From Aromatoleum aromaticum EbN1 (GTDB taxonomy: Bacteria; Pseudomonadota; Gammaproteobacteria; Burkholderiales; Rhodocyclaceae): a DNA stretch of 64,000 bases. The notes beneath the pieces are model-generated. The model did not search any database. It saw only the letters and a program-made list of their open reading frames with translations, and was not told the origin of the DNA. Both the position numbers and the translations under genes were made by a program. The DNA lies in the NCBI RefSeq assembly GCF_000025965.1, contig NC_006824.1, positions 124,001-188,000 on the forward strand, given 5' to 3'. Numbering within the stretch: the stretch's first letter is position 1; the number at the start of each line of letters is the position of its first letter. Below are positions 47,098 to 56,639 of this stretch, one piece after another.

Positions 47098-47400
47098 TTA
47101 CTTGACACGACGGCCTCTGCGTTGCAGTGCTGGCCGCAGATCCTCGAGTAGCGCGGCGAGCTTGAGCAGGTCGTCCGTACGAAACCAGGAGCGTCCCGCG
47201 GAGATCTGGCTGAAGAGATCATCACCGGCGAGATTCGTCCACGAGATCAGCATCGAGCGCAATCGCGCTCGGCTATCGAAGTACATGACCCGATCTTCGC
47301 CCCAGTTCCACTTGCGCGTGACCAGCATAAACTCGACCCCGCGCAGGGGATGGAACGGATGGGTGATCTCGAAGGTTATGGGCGCTTGACTACCCTCACG
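47098..47400 (-). CDS. DUF5372-like protein, start unclear
   Basis: Reads ITHPFHPLRGVEFMLVTRKWNWGEDRVMYFD...LISWTNLAGDDLFSQISAGRSWFRTDDLLKLAALLEDL, the pattern of DUF5372 proteins that accompany recombinase genes. The frame is open to the element border, but no ATG, GTG or TTG precedes ITHPFHP, so the native start is missing or non-standard; the first ATG (47326-47328) would cut the conserved N-terminus. Function unknown. Confidence 0.6.
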   Translation of the reverse strand, partial: REGSQAPITFEITHPFHPLRGVEFMLVTRKWNWGEDRVMYFDSRARLRSMLISWTNLAGDDLFSQISAGRSWFRTDDLLKLAALLEDLRPALQRRGRRVK

Positions 47401-48237
47401 GGCAGCAGTTGCTGACTTGATAGAAGGCCAAGGTCGAAGTCGGCGTGCAGATCGTGCAGCGCTGGATTCTGGCGCGGCTGCGTCACCGGCGTTTCTTCTC
47501 GCTGGGGGAGTTGAACGAGGCGATCGCCGCGTTACTCGAGCCGCTGAACACGCGTGCCTTCCGGCGCCTGCCAGGCTCGCGCCACGAAGCGTTCGAGACG
47601 CTCGATCGGCCGGCGCTGCGCCCGTTGCCCGCCACCGCGTTCCAGTTCGCCCAATGGAAACGGGCCAAGCCCAACATCGACTACCACGTCGAGTTCGACG
47701 GGCATTACTACAGCGTGCCGTATGCGCTCGCCGGCCAACCGGTGGAGTTGCGCATCACCGCGAGCAGCATCGAATGCTTTGCCGCGGGCCGCCGCGTTGC
47801 GGTGCATGCGAGAAGCCACCGGCACGGGGCTTTCACCACGCTCACCGAGCACATGCCCGCATCGCATCAGGCGCACCGCCAGTGGTCCCCGGGCAAACTC
47901 ATCGGGTGGGGCGCCACGGTCGGACCTCACACCGAGCAGGTGGTCAGCCACCAACTCGAACGCATGCCGCACCCCGAGCAGGGCTACCGGGCATGCCTCG
48001 GGCTGATGCGCCTCGGTCGTCAATACGGCAACGAACGCCTCGAAGCCGCGGCGACCCGCGCCGTCACCCTCGGGGCGATGCGTTACCGCAACGTCGCCTC
48101 GATCCTCAAGAGCGGGCTCGACCGCGCGCCGCTGCCCGCATCCACTGCGCAGCAAAGCGAGCTTGCGCTACCGGCCGCTCACGAGAACCTGCGCGGTGCG
48201 CGCTACTACCACTGATTCCACCCACCGGAGAACATCG

Positions 48238-48972
48238 ATGCTGATGCAACACAGCCTGCAACAACTGCGCACCCTGCGCCTGGAAGGCATGGCCCGCGCC
48301 TTCGAGGAGCAGCTCACCCAGCCCGCCATCACCGCGCTCAGCTTCGAGGAGCGTTTCGCCCAGCTCATCGATCGCGAGATTCTGCTGCGCGACGGCAAAC
48401 GCATCGATCGGCTGCTCAAGGCCGCCCGCATCAAAGCCGCTGCCGCCTGCCTGGAGGACGTCGACTACCGCGCCGGGCGCGGCCTCGAGCGCAGCCAGAT
48501 CGCCGCGCTCGGCACCGGTCAATGGATTCGTCACCACCAGAACTGCCTCATCACGGGCCCCACCGGCAGCGGCAAGACCTGGCTCGCCTGCGCGCTCGCC
48601 AACGCGGCGTGCCGGCAGGGCCTCGCGGCCTACTACGTGCGTCTGCCGCGGCTCTTCGAGGAGCTGCGCATCGCGCATGCCGACGGCAGCTTCAGCCGAC
48701 GCCTCATGCAGCTCGCGCGCATGGATCTCATCGTCATCGACGATTGGGGCCTGGCCGCGCCGTCGGCTCAGGAGCGAAGCGACCTGCTGGAGCTGCTCGA
48801 CGACCGGGTCGGCACGCGTTCGACCGTGATCACCAGCCAGCTGCCGATCGAGCACTGGCACACCTACTTGGGCGACCCGACCTTCGCCGATGCCATTCTC
48901 GATCGCGTCGTGCACGCCGCGCACAAGCTCGCCCTCAAGGACGAGTCGATGAGAAGAAAGGAAAAGGCATGA
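48238..48972 (+). CDS. istB: IS21 helper ATPase IstB, copy D
   Basis: A 244-residue AAA+ ATPase: Walker [13 protein letters not shown] (about 100), Walker [11 protein letters not shown] (about 165), sensor [11 protein letters not shown] and the C-terminal [10 protein letters not shown]. Start ATG 48238 with CCGGAG 7 bases upstream. Unlike copies A-C, it does not overlap istA but follows after 22 bp. Intact, although its IstA partner is split. Confidence 0.92.
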   Translation: MLMQHSLQQLRTLRLEGMARAFEEQLTQPAITALSFEERFAQLIDREILLRDGKRIDRLLKAARIKAAAACLEDVDYRAGRGLERSQIAALGTGQWIRHHQNCLITGPTGSGKTWLACALANAACRQGLAAYYVRLPRLFEELRIAHADGSFSRRLMQLARMDLIVIDDWGLAAPSAQERSDLLELLDDRVGTRSTVITSQLPIEHWHTYLGDPTFADAILDRVVHAAHKLALKDESMRRKEKA

Positions 48973-49363
48973 GGCCGTGCGCGCGAGACGCCTTACCCAC
49001 AGGCGCCCGCCCGCCAGCGTATGAGGCGCGCTGGCGGCCGCCTGTGGATAAGTCTGCATCAGGCCTCGAATCGAGCGTCATCGTGACCAACGCGGTTAGA
49101 ATCTGAACACCACGCTTCGCGCGCAGACCCCACCGGTCACGTTCGTCGGTGCAGGCGGTCACGTTCGTCGGAATGCGCAGACATCCGGGAACTCGGCTAT
49201 CGAGCGCGGCGGTGGGTCGTCGAGCGGACCCACGGCTGGCTCAATCGCTATCGTCGCCTGTTGATACGTTGGGAGAAGAAAGCCGACTCCTACCTCGCCA
49301 TGCTGCACTTTGCCTGCGGCATCATCACTTGGCGGGCCACTGGCCTACTGGAATAGGTTCTAA

Positions 49364-50814
49364 TACTACAGTTGCAGATCATTCTTGTCCGACGCCTGTC
49401 AAAGCGAGGTTGGCTGCAGTCGAGGGTGGCAGTGATGTTGAGGCAGGCGGTTGAGTTGGCGCCCCACCGGGCGTTCTCCGAAGTGGAGCGCTGGTCAGAG
49501 CAGTTCGAAGCGCTGGTGCAGGAGATCGGGTGGCGTTTTTCGCGCAAGGATGTTCGCCGACATGCCATGGATTATTTGCGTGGCCTGCTCGGACCGGCCG
49601 AGCGCAAGAACGGCTGGCAGTTAGCCGAAGCGGCCGGTGAGGCAAGCCCGGCGGCGATCCAGCATTTGCTCGGGCGCGCGGTGTGGAATGCCGACGCGGT
49701 CCGCGACGATCTGCGCACCTATGTGACGAGGCATCTGAAAGATCCCGAAGCGGTATTGGTCGTCGATGAGACGGGCTTTCTCAAGAAGGGGCGCCACTCG
49801 GTCGGGGTGCAGCGCCAGTACAGCGGCACGGCCGGGCGCATCGAGAACTGCCAGATCGGCGTCTTTCTCGCCTATGCCGGCGAGCACGGGCGCGCCTTCA
49901 TCGACCGCGAGTTGTACCTGCCGCGCGAATGGACGGACGATGCGGCGCGCTGCGAAGCGGCCGGTGTACCCAGGGACACCGGCTTTGCCACCAAACCGCA
50001 GCTGGCCCGGCGCCTGATCGAGGGCGCCATCGAGGCGAGCACCCCTTCGCCTGGGTAGCGGGTGATGAGGTGTACGGCAATGACCGGCGCCTGCGGGTGT
50101 GGCTCGAGGAGCAGGATCGTTCCTATGTGCTGGCCATTGCCCGCACCCAGCATCTTTGGCGCGAGACTATGCGCCAGCAAAGAGCGCGGGCCATCGCGCA
50201 GGAGATTCCCGACTCAGGGTGGCAACGACTGTCGGCCGGCGATGGCGCCAAGGGGCCGCGTCTGTACGACTGGGCCTTTGTGCCGATGCTCAGTTGGATG
50301 ACGTCCCAGCAGCGGGGCCTGCTGGTGCGCAGAAGCCTGGGTGAGGACCGGGAGCTGGCCTACTATGCGGTCTATGCCCCCTTCGGCACCGCGCTGCCCG
50401 AGCTGGTGCGCGTGGCCGGACGGCGCTGGGCGATCGAGGAAGGGTTCGAAGCGAGCAAACAGCTCGTGGGCCTCGACCACTATGAGGTGCGCAGTTGGAC
50501 CGGATAGTACCGGCACATCACACTGGCCCTACTCGCCCACGCCTATTTGGCTGTGCTGCGCCGGGCGGCGATCGACTTCGACCTCAAAAAAAGTCCCGCC
50601 CCTCCGCGCTCCTCGCTGCAGGCGTTCAAGGCCCGGCGGGGCTGCTACCCCTGACCGTGCCCGAGATCCGGCGCCTGCTGCTTGCCCTGGTCTGGCACCG
50701 CCCGCCTCAACCGGCCGCAACCCTCGCCTGGTCCTACTGGCGACGACGACACCAAGCCTATGCCAAGGACTGTCATTACCGCCGTGTAATTCAAGAGCAT
50801 CTGCAACTGTAGTA
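49364..50814 (+). mobile_element. IS701-type element, decayed (about 1.45 kb)
   Basis: Inverted ends TACTACAGTTGCAGAT at 49364-49379 and 50799-50814. It abuts the TAA duplication of the neighbouring IS5 element; no matching duplication of its own is seen. Confidence 0.8.
49435..50811 (+). pseudogene. IS701-type DDE transposase, with frameshifts and a stop
   Basis: Begins [37 protein letters not shown]; catalytic Asp in [13 protein letters not shown], a frameshift near 50040 (EGAIEASTP / [13 protein letters not shown], the second Asp region), Glu in WAIEEGFEASKQLVGLDHYEVRSWTG followed by TAG where Trp is expected, then YRHITLALLAHAYLAVLRRAA and a further shift. Not functional. Confidence 0.88.
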
Positions 50815-50910
50815 CTAGAGATCGCTGTTGACGATGAGCGACGTGGGCAGCCGCGGAGGAGAGCCCGCGTCGCTTTCAGCGCGCCGAGGCGCAGTCGATG
50901 CGGCGGAGCA

Positions 50911-52833
50911 TTATTTGCCATCGACGCTGAACACGAGCAATGCATTCCCCGGCATTTTGAAGGAGAAACCGTAGCCCGAATTGACCAGCACATGCCCGTC
51001 GGCCAGAGTCGCCCCCGGCCCGCTCATGGAGCCGCCCTGTGCCATCACCCCCTCGCCGTTGACGGCGGGGAACTGCCGGGCGGTGTCGAATTCCCAGAGA
51101 ATCTTTCCGGTCTCTCCCTCATAGGCGCGAAACCAGCCGTTCCAGTGCCCAGCAAACACCACGCCGGGCATTGCGGTTACGGCGGCCGACACGCCCGGTT
51201 CGCAGAATTTCCGGCCGTGGCACAGTTCCTCAGGCTCGCGGTGCGTCCACAGCGTCACACCATTGCGCGCGTCGATCGCATTCAGTCCCGGGGCTCCGGC
51301 CTGATCGTGCGGTGTGCCATCGGCCTTCATCATCACGTCGACGACCGGCACATAGACCCGCCAGCCTTCTGCAGCCATGCCGAAATGCGTGCCGCCCTGG
51401 ATGCTTCCCTGTCCGACCCGGCTCTGCCAAACCTGCCTGCCGGTATTCGGGGAGAGTCCATGCACATTGCCGGATTTCGGAGCCACGACCAGGATATCCC
51501 GGCCTTTGCCGGCTTCAACCTTGAGGACCGAGGCGGCGATGTCGAAATCGGGGCCGTTCTCCTCAGGGCAGTTGGGATGGCCGGTGGCAAATGAGCAGGA
51601 GCCATTCCAGGAGTCTCGAGAGGTCGTCTGGAACTGCCAGCGGCGCTCGCCAGTCTTCAGGTCCACGGCGAATACCGCGTCCGAGTTGCGGTCGGCCGGC
51701 GAGGAATAGTTCTCGCCGCTGCCGAAGTACAGCACGCCCCGGGCCGCATCAATGGTCGGACTGTTCCACACCGGCGCGCCCGAGGGCCCGAGGATGGGCG
51801 TACCGACAGTGGTCTTGCCTTTAACCGCCGGCTTCTCCTCAACCGTGAAGTGGCGCCACCGAATTTCGCCCGTGTTCATGTCCAGCGCTGTCACTGAGCC
51901 GCGGAAGGTGCAGCACGCATATTTCTCGTCGAGCGCGTTCAACACTTCGAGGGAGGACACGGGCACATAAAGCAGGCCGTCGTGGGGTACGGGCGTTCCC
52001 GTGATGGTGGCGTTCGCGTGATCGTCGGGCCGCGTTCTCCACAACACCTTTCCGGTGAGGGCATCCATCGCGTACACGTTGCCCAGGTAATCGCCGAAGA
52101 ACAGGCGCGGCAACCGGCCGGGTGCAGCCTCGGGCGGCAGCTGCTCGGCCACCACCGTGGTGCGCACCTCGCCTGAGACCTGGCTGGTCCACTTGGCGCA
52201 CCCGGTCTCCAGATCGAACGCGTATACCGTTCCATCCTGGCTTCCCACATAGACGGCGCCATAAGCTACAACCGGCTGTGACCGAGCCTGTTTCGCGTCG
52301 GGGAAAGCATAGGCCCACTTGAGTTTCAGCTTGGGCACGTCTTCTTTGGTCAAGCCGGACGCCGACGTGGGCACGAAGCGCCGGTTGTCATAGCCCCAGC
52401 CCGCTGGCGCCGGCGGCTTGGACAGGTCGAAACCGCGCCGCTCCGGGGCGCACATCTCCGCTGCGGGGGGCGGGTTGTATGTAGCCAAATTCTTCTCCGT
52501 CAGGTATTCGGCAACTTGGCGCCGTTCCTCTGCGCTCAGAGGGGCTGCCTGGTCCTTCATGACCCCCTTGTCGAGCGCCCTGAGAATGGCTGCCGGCGAC
52601 ATCGCCCGCAAGAATTCGGCGTGCGGCGCCTTCGGGACCCCACCGTTGTGACAAGTCGCGCAGATCTTCGCAAACACGGCTTTCCCCGGATGCCTGTCCC
52701 GATCGAAATCGGCCCCGCTCCGGTCAATAGGCAACGATGCCGCCGCCTGCACTTCGAGCGCAGTCCATGCCGTCCACATCAGCAGGCCGACGAAGCGTCC
52801 GGTCGTGCGGTTCTTGTCGAAACCCCGACTCAT
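50911..52833 (-). CDS. Quinohemoprotein (PQQ + cytochrome c) alcohol dehydrogenase, polyvinyl-alcohol-dehydrogenase type
   Basis: A 640-residue periplasmic enzyme. Signal peptide about 1-30 (GRFVGLLMWTAWTALEVQA), an N-terminal cytochrome c domain with heme motif CATCH at 58-62, then an eight-bladed PQQ beta-propeller with repeated W motifs (YAFDLETGCAKWTSQ, YAMDALTGKVLWRTR, TALDMNTGEIRWRHF, FAVDLKTGERRWQFQ, NAIDARNGVTLWTHR, YEGETGKILWEF). This N-terminal-heme order is that of cytochrome-type polyvinyl alcohol dehydrogenases, which oxidise secondary alcohols and pass electrons to the respiratory chain. AGGAG is 9 bases before the ATG. The true substrate cannot be told. Confidence 0.88.
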   Translation of the reverse strand: MSRGFDKNRTTGRFVGLLMWTAWTALEVQAAASLPIDRSGADFDRDRHPGKAVFAKICATCHNGGVPKAPHAEFLRAMSPAAILRALDKGVMKDQAAPLSAEERRQVAEYLTEKNLATYNPPPAAEMCAPERRGFDLSKPPAPAGWGYDNRRFVPTSASGLTKEDVPKLKLKWAYAFPDAKQARSQPVVAYGAVYVGSQDGTVYAFDLETGCAKWTSQVSGEVRTTVVAEQLPPEAAPGRLPRLFFGDYLGNVYAMDALTGKVLWRTRPDDHANATITGTPVPHDGLLYVPVSSLEVLNALDEKYACCTFRGSVTALDMNTGEIRWRHFTVEEKPAVKGKTTVGTPILGPSGAPVWNSPTIDAARGVLYFGSGENYSSPADRNSDAVFAVDLKTGERRWQFQTTSRDSWNGSCSFATGHPNCPEENGPDFDIAASVLKVEAGKGRDILVVAPKSGNVHGLSPNTGRQVWQSRVGQGSIQGGTHFGMAAEGWRVYVPVVDVMMKADGTPHDQAGAPGLNAIDARNGVTLWTHREPEELCHGRKFCEPGVSAAVTAMPGVVFAGHWNGWFRAYEGETGKILWEFDTARQFPAVNGEGVMAQGGSMSGPGATLADGHVLVNSGYGFSFKMPGNALLVFSVDGK

Positions 52834-53010
52834 AGTGTCTGTCTCCTAATTTTCCTGCTCTTCGCTTGTCGCCACGGCCGGCTGTGCGCGCCGCGGCGAC
52901 GCGGCAAACGTGGCGGCGGGCTAGGGCGCGAAACACCGTCGTCGAAAAGCACGCGACGAGCCGCTGCCCCTCGGTCGCAGTCCGCTAGCGCGCCCTCGGC
53001 AGTAGCCGTC

Positions 53011-54101
53011 TCAGCCTTCGTTATGCTTGCCTGTCGCGTGCGCGCCGGCGATTTAGCCGAAGGTGAGCGCAACACCGATCGTGTGTCCGGCTCCGTAATA
53101 CGCCTCCCGCGATATGCTGGCCGCGCAGTTGCCCGCCGCCTAGAGACCGGGAATCGGGCGGTTGTGGGCATCGAGCACCTGCGAGTGCTCGTTGGCCGCC
53201 GGACCGCCGCTCGTGCCGAGCGCACCGGCGGCGAGGATGAACGCGTAATACGGCCCCATTCGGCCAACGGATGCATGGTGACGTTGGGCCGCGGGTTGAC
53301 GGGTTGAGCCGTGCCTTTGCGCATCGAAGAGAACGTGGCCGGCCAATCCCGATCGTAGGCGTGCAGGCCGCGTCCGAATTCCTCATCGCGACCGCTCTTC
53401 GCGTACCCGTTGAACCGGGCGACGGTTTCCCGAAGCGTCGCCGTAAAGTACGGCGACAGCGTGAAGGAACCGATTTCCGATCGGTGCTTCTGCAGACGGG
53501 CAGTGATGTTGGTGGTCAGTTCCGCAAGCGTTGCCCCTTGGATCAGGAAGGGGTGCGACTGCCCGTTGGGGAGCGGGAAGGCGCCACCGAAGCCGTCCAG
53601 CGTGCGCTCATCGAAGATCATGAACTGGCATTGGTTCGGGTATTCCTTGGCGACGGGATCGAAGACGAAATGTAGTTCGGTGCGATCGTTATAATTGATC
53701 TTCTCGTTGACGATGCGCTTCCCGTATTTGTTAACCACGACCATCGAATCGCCCGGCAGCACAAAAGCGCCCAGACCGATGGCGTGGTTCTCCAGCGCCT
53801 CTTCCAGCACGACCTGCGTGCGCCAGGCCGTGCCGAGCGCACCCATGCCGGCGCCAGCGTCAGCGGCTATCGACATGAAGTCTCCCGTTGAGCCGGACAT
53901 TGCGCAGCTGCCGTAGAGGCCAGGCTGATGGATGCCGACCAGTTCGGTATTGTGGGCGTAGCCGCCGCTGCCGAAGTTCACCGCGCGCCGCGCCTTGACG
54001 CGAACAGGCTTGCCGTCCTTGATGGGTTCGATGCCAACGACGCGTGCGCCATCCGTAGGTATTTCACCCCCGCTTTTCGCGCCCTGGCGCCCTGGCGCCC
54101 C
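53011..54101 (-). pseudogene. FAD-dependent dehydrogenase (fumarate reductase/3-ketosteroid dehydrogenase type), decayed
   Basis: The readable part begins after IS5 DNA with DGARVVGIEPIKDGKPVRVKARRAVNFGSGGYAHN and runs to GTAQPVNPRPNVTMHPLAEWG. One base is missing at about 53254, so the rest lies in the next frame: PYYAFILAAGALGTSGGPAANEHSQVLDAHNRPIPGL, a TAG where Tyr is expected, then [35 protein letters not shown]. The N-terminal FAD-binding part is lost. It ends 178 bp upstream of the quinohemoprotein gene on the same strand and was probably in one operon with it. Confidence 0.85.
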
Positions 54102-54102
54102 A

Positions 54103-55085
54103 TCAGGATGCACCTCGGGCGTGAAGCGCCAACAACGGTCGGTGCGCCATAAACAGATTAGCCAGACCGAATAGCGAGAAGAGCTGCGCCTCGTTCTTCG
54201 CCAGTCCGCGGTAACGGGTCTTTCGGTGCTTGAAGAAGTTCTTCACGACATGGAACGGGTGCTCGACCTTGGCGCGGATGCTCGCCTTCGCGCGCTCGAG
54301 CTTCTCGAGGAGCTTGCCCAGCCGGTTCTTCGGCAGCGCCTTGCGTTTGCTGCGCTTCATGGCGATGTGCCAAGTCGCTTTGTTGTCGCGGTTTTCCTCG
54401 CGCTTCTCGACGCCCTGATAGCCCGCGTCACCCAGCACTTCCGTCTCCTCTCCGTGCAGCAGCTTGTGCGTCTGGCTCACGTCGCTCTCGTTGGCCGCCG
54501 TGGCCACCCCGCATGCACCAGGCCCGATTCGGCATCGACGCCGATGTGCGCTTTCATCCCGAAATGCCACTGATTGCCCTTCTTCGTCTGGTGCATCTCG
54601 GGATCACGTGCCTTCGCGCGGTTCTTGGTCGAAGGGGGCGCGGCGATGAGCGTCGCATCGACGATGGTGCCCTCGCGCATCATCAGGCCCCTCTCCGCGA
54701 GGTGCGTCTTGATCGCCTCGAAAATTTTGCGCGTGAGCCCGTGCGTTTCCAGTAGGCGGCGAAACTTCAACAGTGTGGTCGCGTCGGGCGCCGCTTCACG
54801 GGCCAGGTCGATCCCGAGGAAGCGGCGGATCGCCTGGCTGTCGTAGATCGCGTCCTCGATCCCTTCGTCCGACAATCCGAAGCACTGCTGCGCCAGGTAC
54901 ATCCGCAGCATCCGTCCCACCCCGATCAGCGGCCGACCGCGGCCTTCGCCCTTCGGATAGAACGGCTCGATCTCGACCTCAAGCGCCGACCACGGCGTCA
55001 CCGCCTCGATCTCGGCGAGGAATCGGTCGCGCCGCGTCTGCTTCTTCTTCGCGGCGTACTCCAGCTCGGAAAAGCTCGATTGCAT
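54103..55085 (-). pseudogene. IS5-family transposase, frameshifted
   Basis: Starts MQSSFSELEYAAKKKQTRRDRFLAEIEAVTPW, contains FGLSDEGIEDAIYDSQAIRRFLGIDL, the Asp in GTIVDATLIAAPPSTKN, and HFGMKAHIGVDAESGLVHA. A one-base deletion at about 54512 moves the rest (ATAANESDVSQTHKLLHGEETEVLGDAGYQGVEKRE..., Glu in VEHPFHVVKNFF) to another frame. Element ends could not be defined; it has replaced the 5' part of the flavoprotein gene. Confidence 0.88.
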
Positions 55086-55121
55086 CGGTCGCAGTCTGGT
55101 CGTGATGGCAACAGCCGCCAT

Positions 55122-55697
55122 TATCTGAAAGGCATGCCGCCAGCTGGGCGGCGGCGGACGAATAAATCAGCGCTTCCCTAGGCCTGCGCCCGGTCCTGCT
55201 CACTGCCACTACAGTTACGGGAAAGCAGGGCGTGTCACCGCGCTTATATTTCCTTTTCGCTTAGTCCGCGGTCGAGTTGCGTCGAGCAAATGAATTATAC
55301 GATCGTTGGCGAAGATGACCTGTGTGAAGCGATGGTAAAATATAATCTCCCAGCAAGCAATATATTCTTTTTCGTTGCGGAAGTTTCATTTGCTTCCCCC
55401 CGACAACGGCGTAACAAGCGGCAGGCGACGGCGGTTTTCCCCTGGTCGGCATAATGGACCCTGCCCTTTTATCATCGATAGAGCTAGTAAAGATGGGGCG
55501 GCAGCGAGTATTGTCGGCACGCGCCAGAATATATTGCATAGACTGAAAAATATATTTAACATGAGGCCTATGCATATGATGGAACCAAGCCCGGACGCCT
55601 GACGTGTCACCTCGTATCCGGACTCAGGCTCATCGGCAGGCGGTTTTTGCGCCTGGAGCGCCACTTCATAAGAATCAGAAGATAGGGAGCAGTTCGA
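55122..55697. other. AT-rich intergenic region
   Basis: No credible gene in 576 bp. AATATATT occurs at 55359, 55528 and 55549, the last two 21 bp apart, inside a stretch clearly richer in A+T than its surroundings. It lies between the minus-strand dehydrogenase genes and the plus-strand MOSC gene and so is a likely control region; no regulator gene is next to it. Confidence 0.5.
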
Positions 55698-56624
55698 ATG
55701 CCAATTGGCAGGATTGTCGAAATCTGGCGCTACCCGGTGAAGTCGATGGGCGGCGAGTCGATCACGAGCGCTTCGGTCGGCAAGCTCGGCATCGCGGGCG
55801 ACCGCTGTTGGGCCGTGCGCGATCCCGGAGACAAAGGGGAAATTCGTACTGCGCGAAAGTTTCCTCGGCTGTTGCAGTGCTCGGCACGCTGCGTCGGCGA
55901 ACCGGTGGCCCAGGGCGATGCCGACATGATTGACGTCGATTGGACGAAGCGAGGTCGTCCCTTGCGCGTCGCCCGCAAGTCCCCGCGCATCGAGGTGGAC
56001 TTTCCCGACGGTGGCCGCCTAGGCAGTCACGAGCCGGGGATGTCGGACGATTTGTCGAAGGTAGTCGGCATTCCGGTCGACCTCTGCCCGCTACAGCCGG
56101 CCGACGACGCCGCTCACCATCAGCGCTTTCGCCGGCGTCGTCAAGAGCTCGATCAGGAGTTCAAGGATATGCTGGCGCGCTTGCCCGATGAGCCCTATCC
56201 CGACCTGGTCGCGCAGTTCGGCACCGACGTGATGGATTTCGTCACGCCCCCCGGCACGTACTTCGACGCCATGCCGCTGCACTTGATCACCACTGCGGCG
56301 TTGCGCGAGCTTGAGCGCTTGAATCCGCACGGCTCATTCGACCGACGCCGCTTCCGGGCCAACTTCGTCGTCGAGGTGGACGACGCGTCCGGCTTCGTTG
56401 AGTTCGACTGGTGCGGACGATCGCTGCGCCTCGGCGCCCTGACGACCAGCGTTCACATCCCGGTCGTGCGCTGTGTGATGCTAACGTTGGCGCAGCGCGA
56501 TCTACCGAAAGACCCTTCCGTGCTGCGTACCGTGGTGCGCCACGCCAAACAGAACTTCGGGGTCTACCTCACCGCGGCCGAGCCTGCGACCGTCCGGGTT
56601 GGCGATCCGATCGAGCTGATCTGA
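55698..56624 (+). CDS. MOSC-domain protein
   Basis: A 308-residue protein with the MOSC N-terminal beta-barrel (GRIVEIWRYPVKSMGGESITSASVGKLGIAGDRCWAVRD, 4-45) and a MOSC domain (about 150-300: FDAMPLHLITTAALRELERLNPHGSFDRRRFRANFVVEV...VHIPVVRCVMLTLAQRDLPKD). MOSC proteins carry or transfer sulfur or bind the molybdenum cofactor. The sulfur-carrying Cys is probably that in PVVRCVMLT. AGGGAG lies 9 bases upstream of ATG 55698. It may assist a molybdoenzyme not in the window, or act as a reductase component. Confidence 0.85.
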   Translation: MPIGRIVEIWRYPVKSMGGESITSASVGKLGIAGDRCWAVRDPGDKGEIRTARKFPRLLQCSARCVGEPVAQGDADMIDVDWTKRGRPLRVARKSPRIEVDFPDGGRLGSHEPGMSDDLSKVVGIPVDLCPLQPADDAAHHQRFRRRRQELDQEFKDMLARLPDEPYPDLVAQFGTDVMDFVTPPGTYFDAMPLHLITTAALRELERLNPHGSFDRRRFRANFVVEVDDASGFVEFDWCGRSLRLGALTTSVHIPVVRCVMLTLAQRDLPKDPSVLRTVVRHAKQNFGVYLTAAEPATVRVGDPIELI

Positions 56625-56639
56625 TAGGCAGAATAAGAA

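Larger units (their letters stand above)
44104..47428 (-). mobile_element. Large-serine-recombinase element (3.3 kb)
   Basis: Bounded by the 5-bp direct repeat AAGGC (44099-44103, 47424-47428) in istA. Carries, on the minus strand, a DUF5372-type frame, a helix-turn-helix gene, a frameshifted extension and a large serine recombinase. No long inverted repeats, as expected of serine-integrase mobility. Confidence 0.8.
43352..48215 (+). pseudogene. istA: IS21 transposase IstA, copy D, split by the serine-recombinase element
   Basis: Pieces 43352-44103 and 47429-48215 join in frame (513 codons with stop) when one copy of the 5-bp repeat AAGGC is removed, which supports the deduced insertion borders. 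Left piece: helix-turn-helix LSHERIARALSISKGVVAKYV and first Asp in KLFIDYAGHTVP, second Asp in VVPDNTRSL. The break is within KPQDKAKVEV next to the catalytic Glu; the right piece continues [24 protein letters not shown].... Several starts are possible (ATG 43331 or 43352); GGAG lies 9 bases before 43352. Confidence 0.88.
43096..49179 (+). mobile_element. IS21-family element, copy D, carrying a serine-recombinase element
   Basis: Ends TGCGGATTCCGAC and complement TGCGCATTCCGAC with repeated CGTGACCG motifs inside; the 7-bp target GACATCC is duplicated at 43089-43095 and 49180-49186 in the IS5 transposase. istA is split by the insertion 44104-47428; istB is intact. A long imperfect inverted repeat with TTATCCACA-like text lies after istB (48992-49053). 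Confidence 0.92.
42437..49356 (+). pseudogene. IS5-family transposase, split by IS21 copy D
   Basis: First frame MGLVCKDDGWRLPDELWAKMEPLLP...LDGAMTKAPLGGEKN; the second frame continues GKKTGPNPTDRGKGGVKRSLLTEASGIPLAIEIDGANRHD. The switch lies at GGGGAAAAAAAC (about 42796), the usual -1 frameshift site of IS427-group elements. The gene breaks at 43095 after RGEEQRDI and resumes at 49187 with RELGYRARRWVVERTHGWLNRYRRLLIRWEKKADSYLAML, which holds the catalytic Glu. Confidence 0.88.
42376..49360 (+). mobile_element. IS5-family (IS427-like) element opened by IS21 copy D
   Basis: Ends GAACCTATCCCGGTAGG and complement GAACCTATTCCAGTAGG; TAA is duplicated at 42373-42375 and 49361-49363. The element itself is about 0.9 kb; the rest is the nested insertion 43096-49179. 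Confidence 0.88.

Noticed and set aside
48992-49053. DnaA-box-like TTATCCACA and TTACCCACA in a large inverted repeat, possible origin
   Set aside because: They lie inside IS21 copy D just after istB and are the two arms of one imperfect hairpin; more likely part of the element end than an origin.
55261-55575. 104-codon minus-strand frame in the AT-rich gap
   Set aside because: No ribosome site, no protein-like pattern, atypical codon use.
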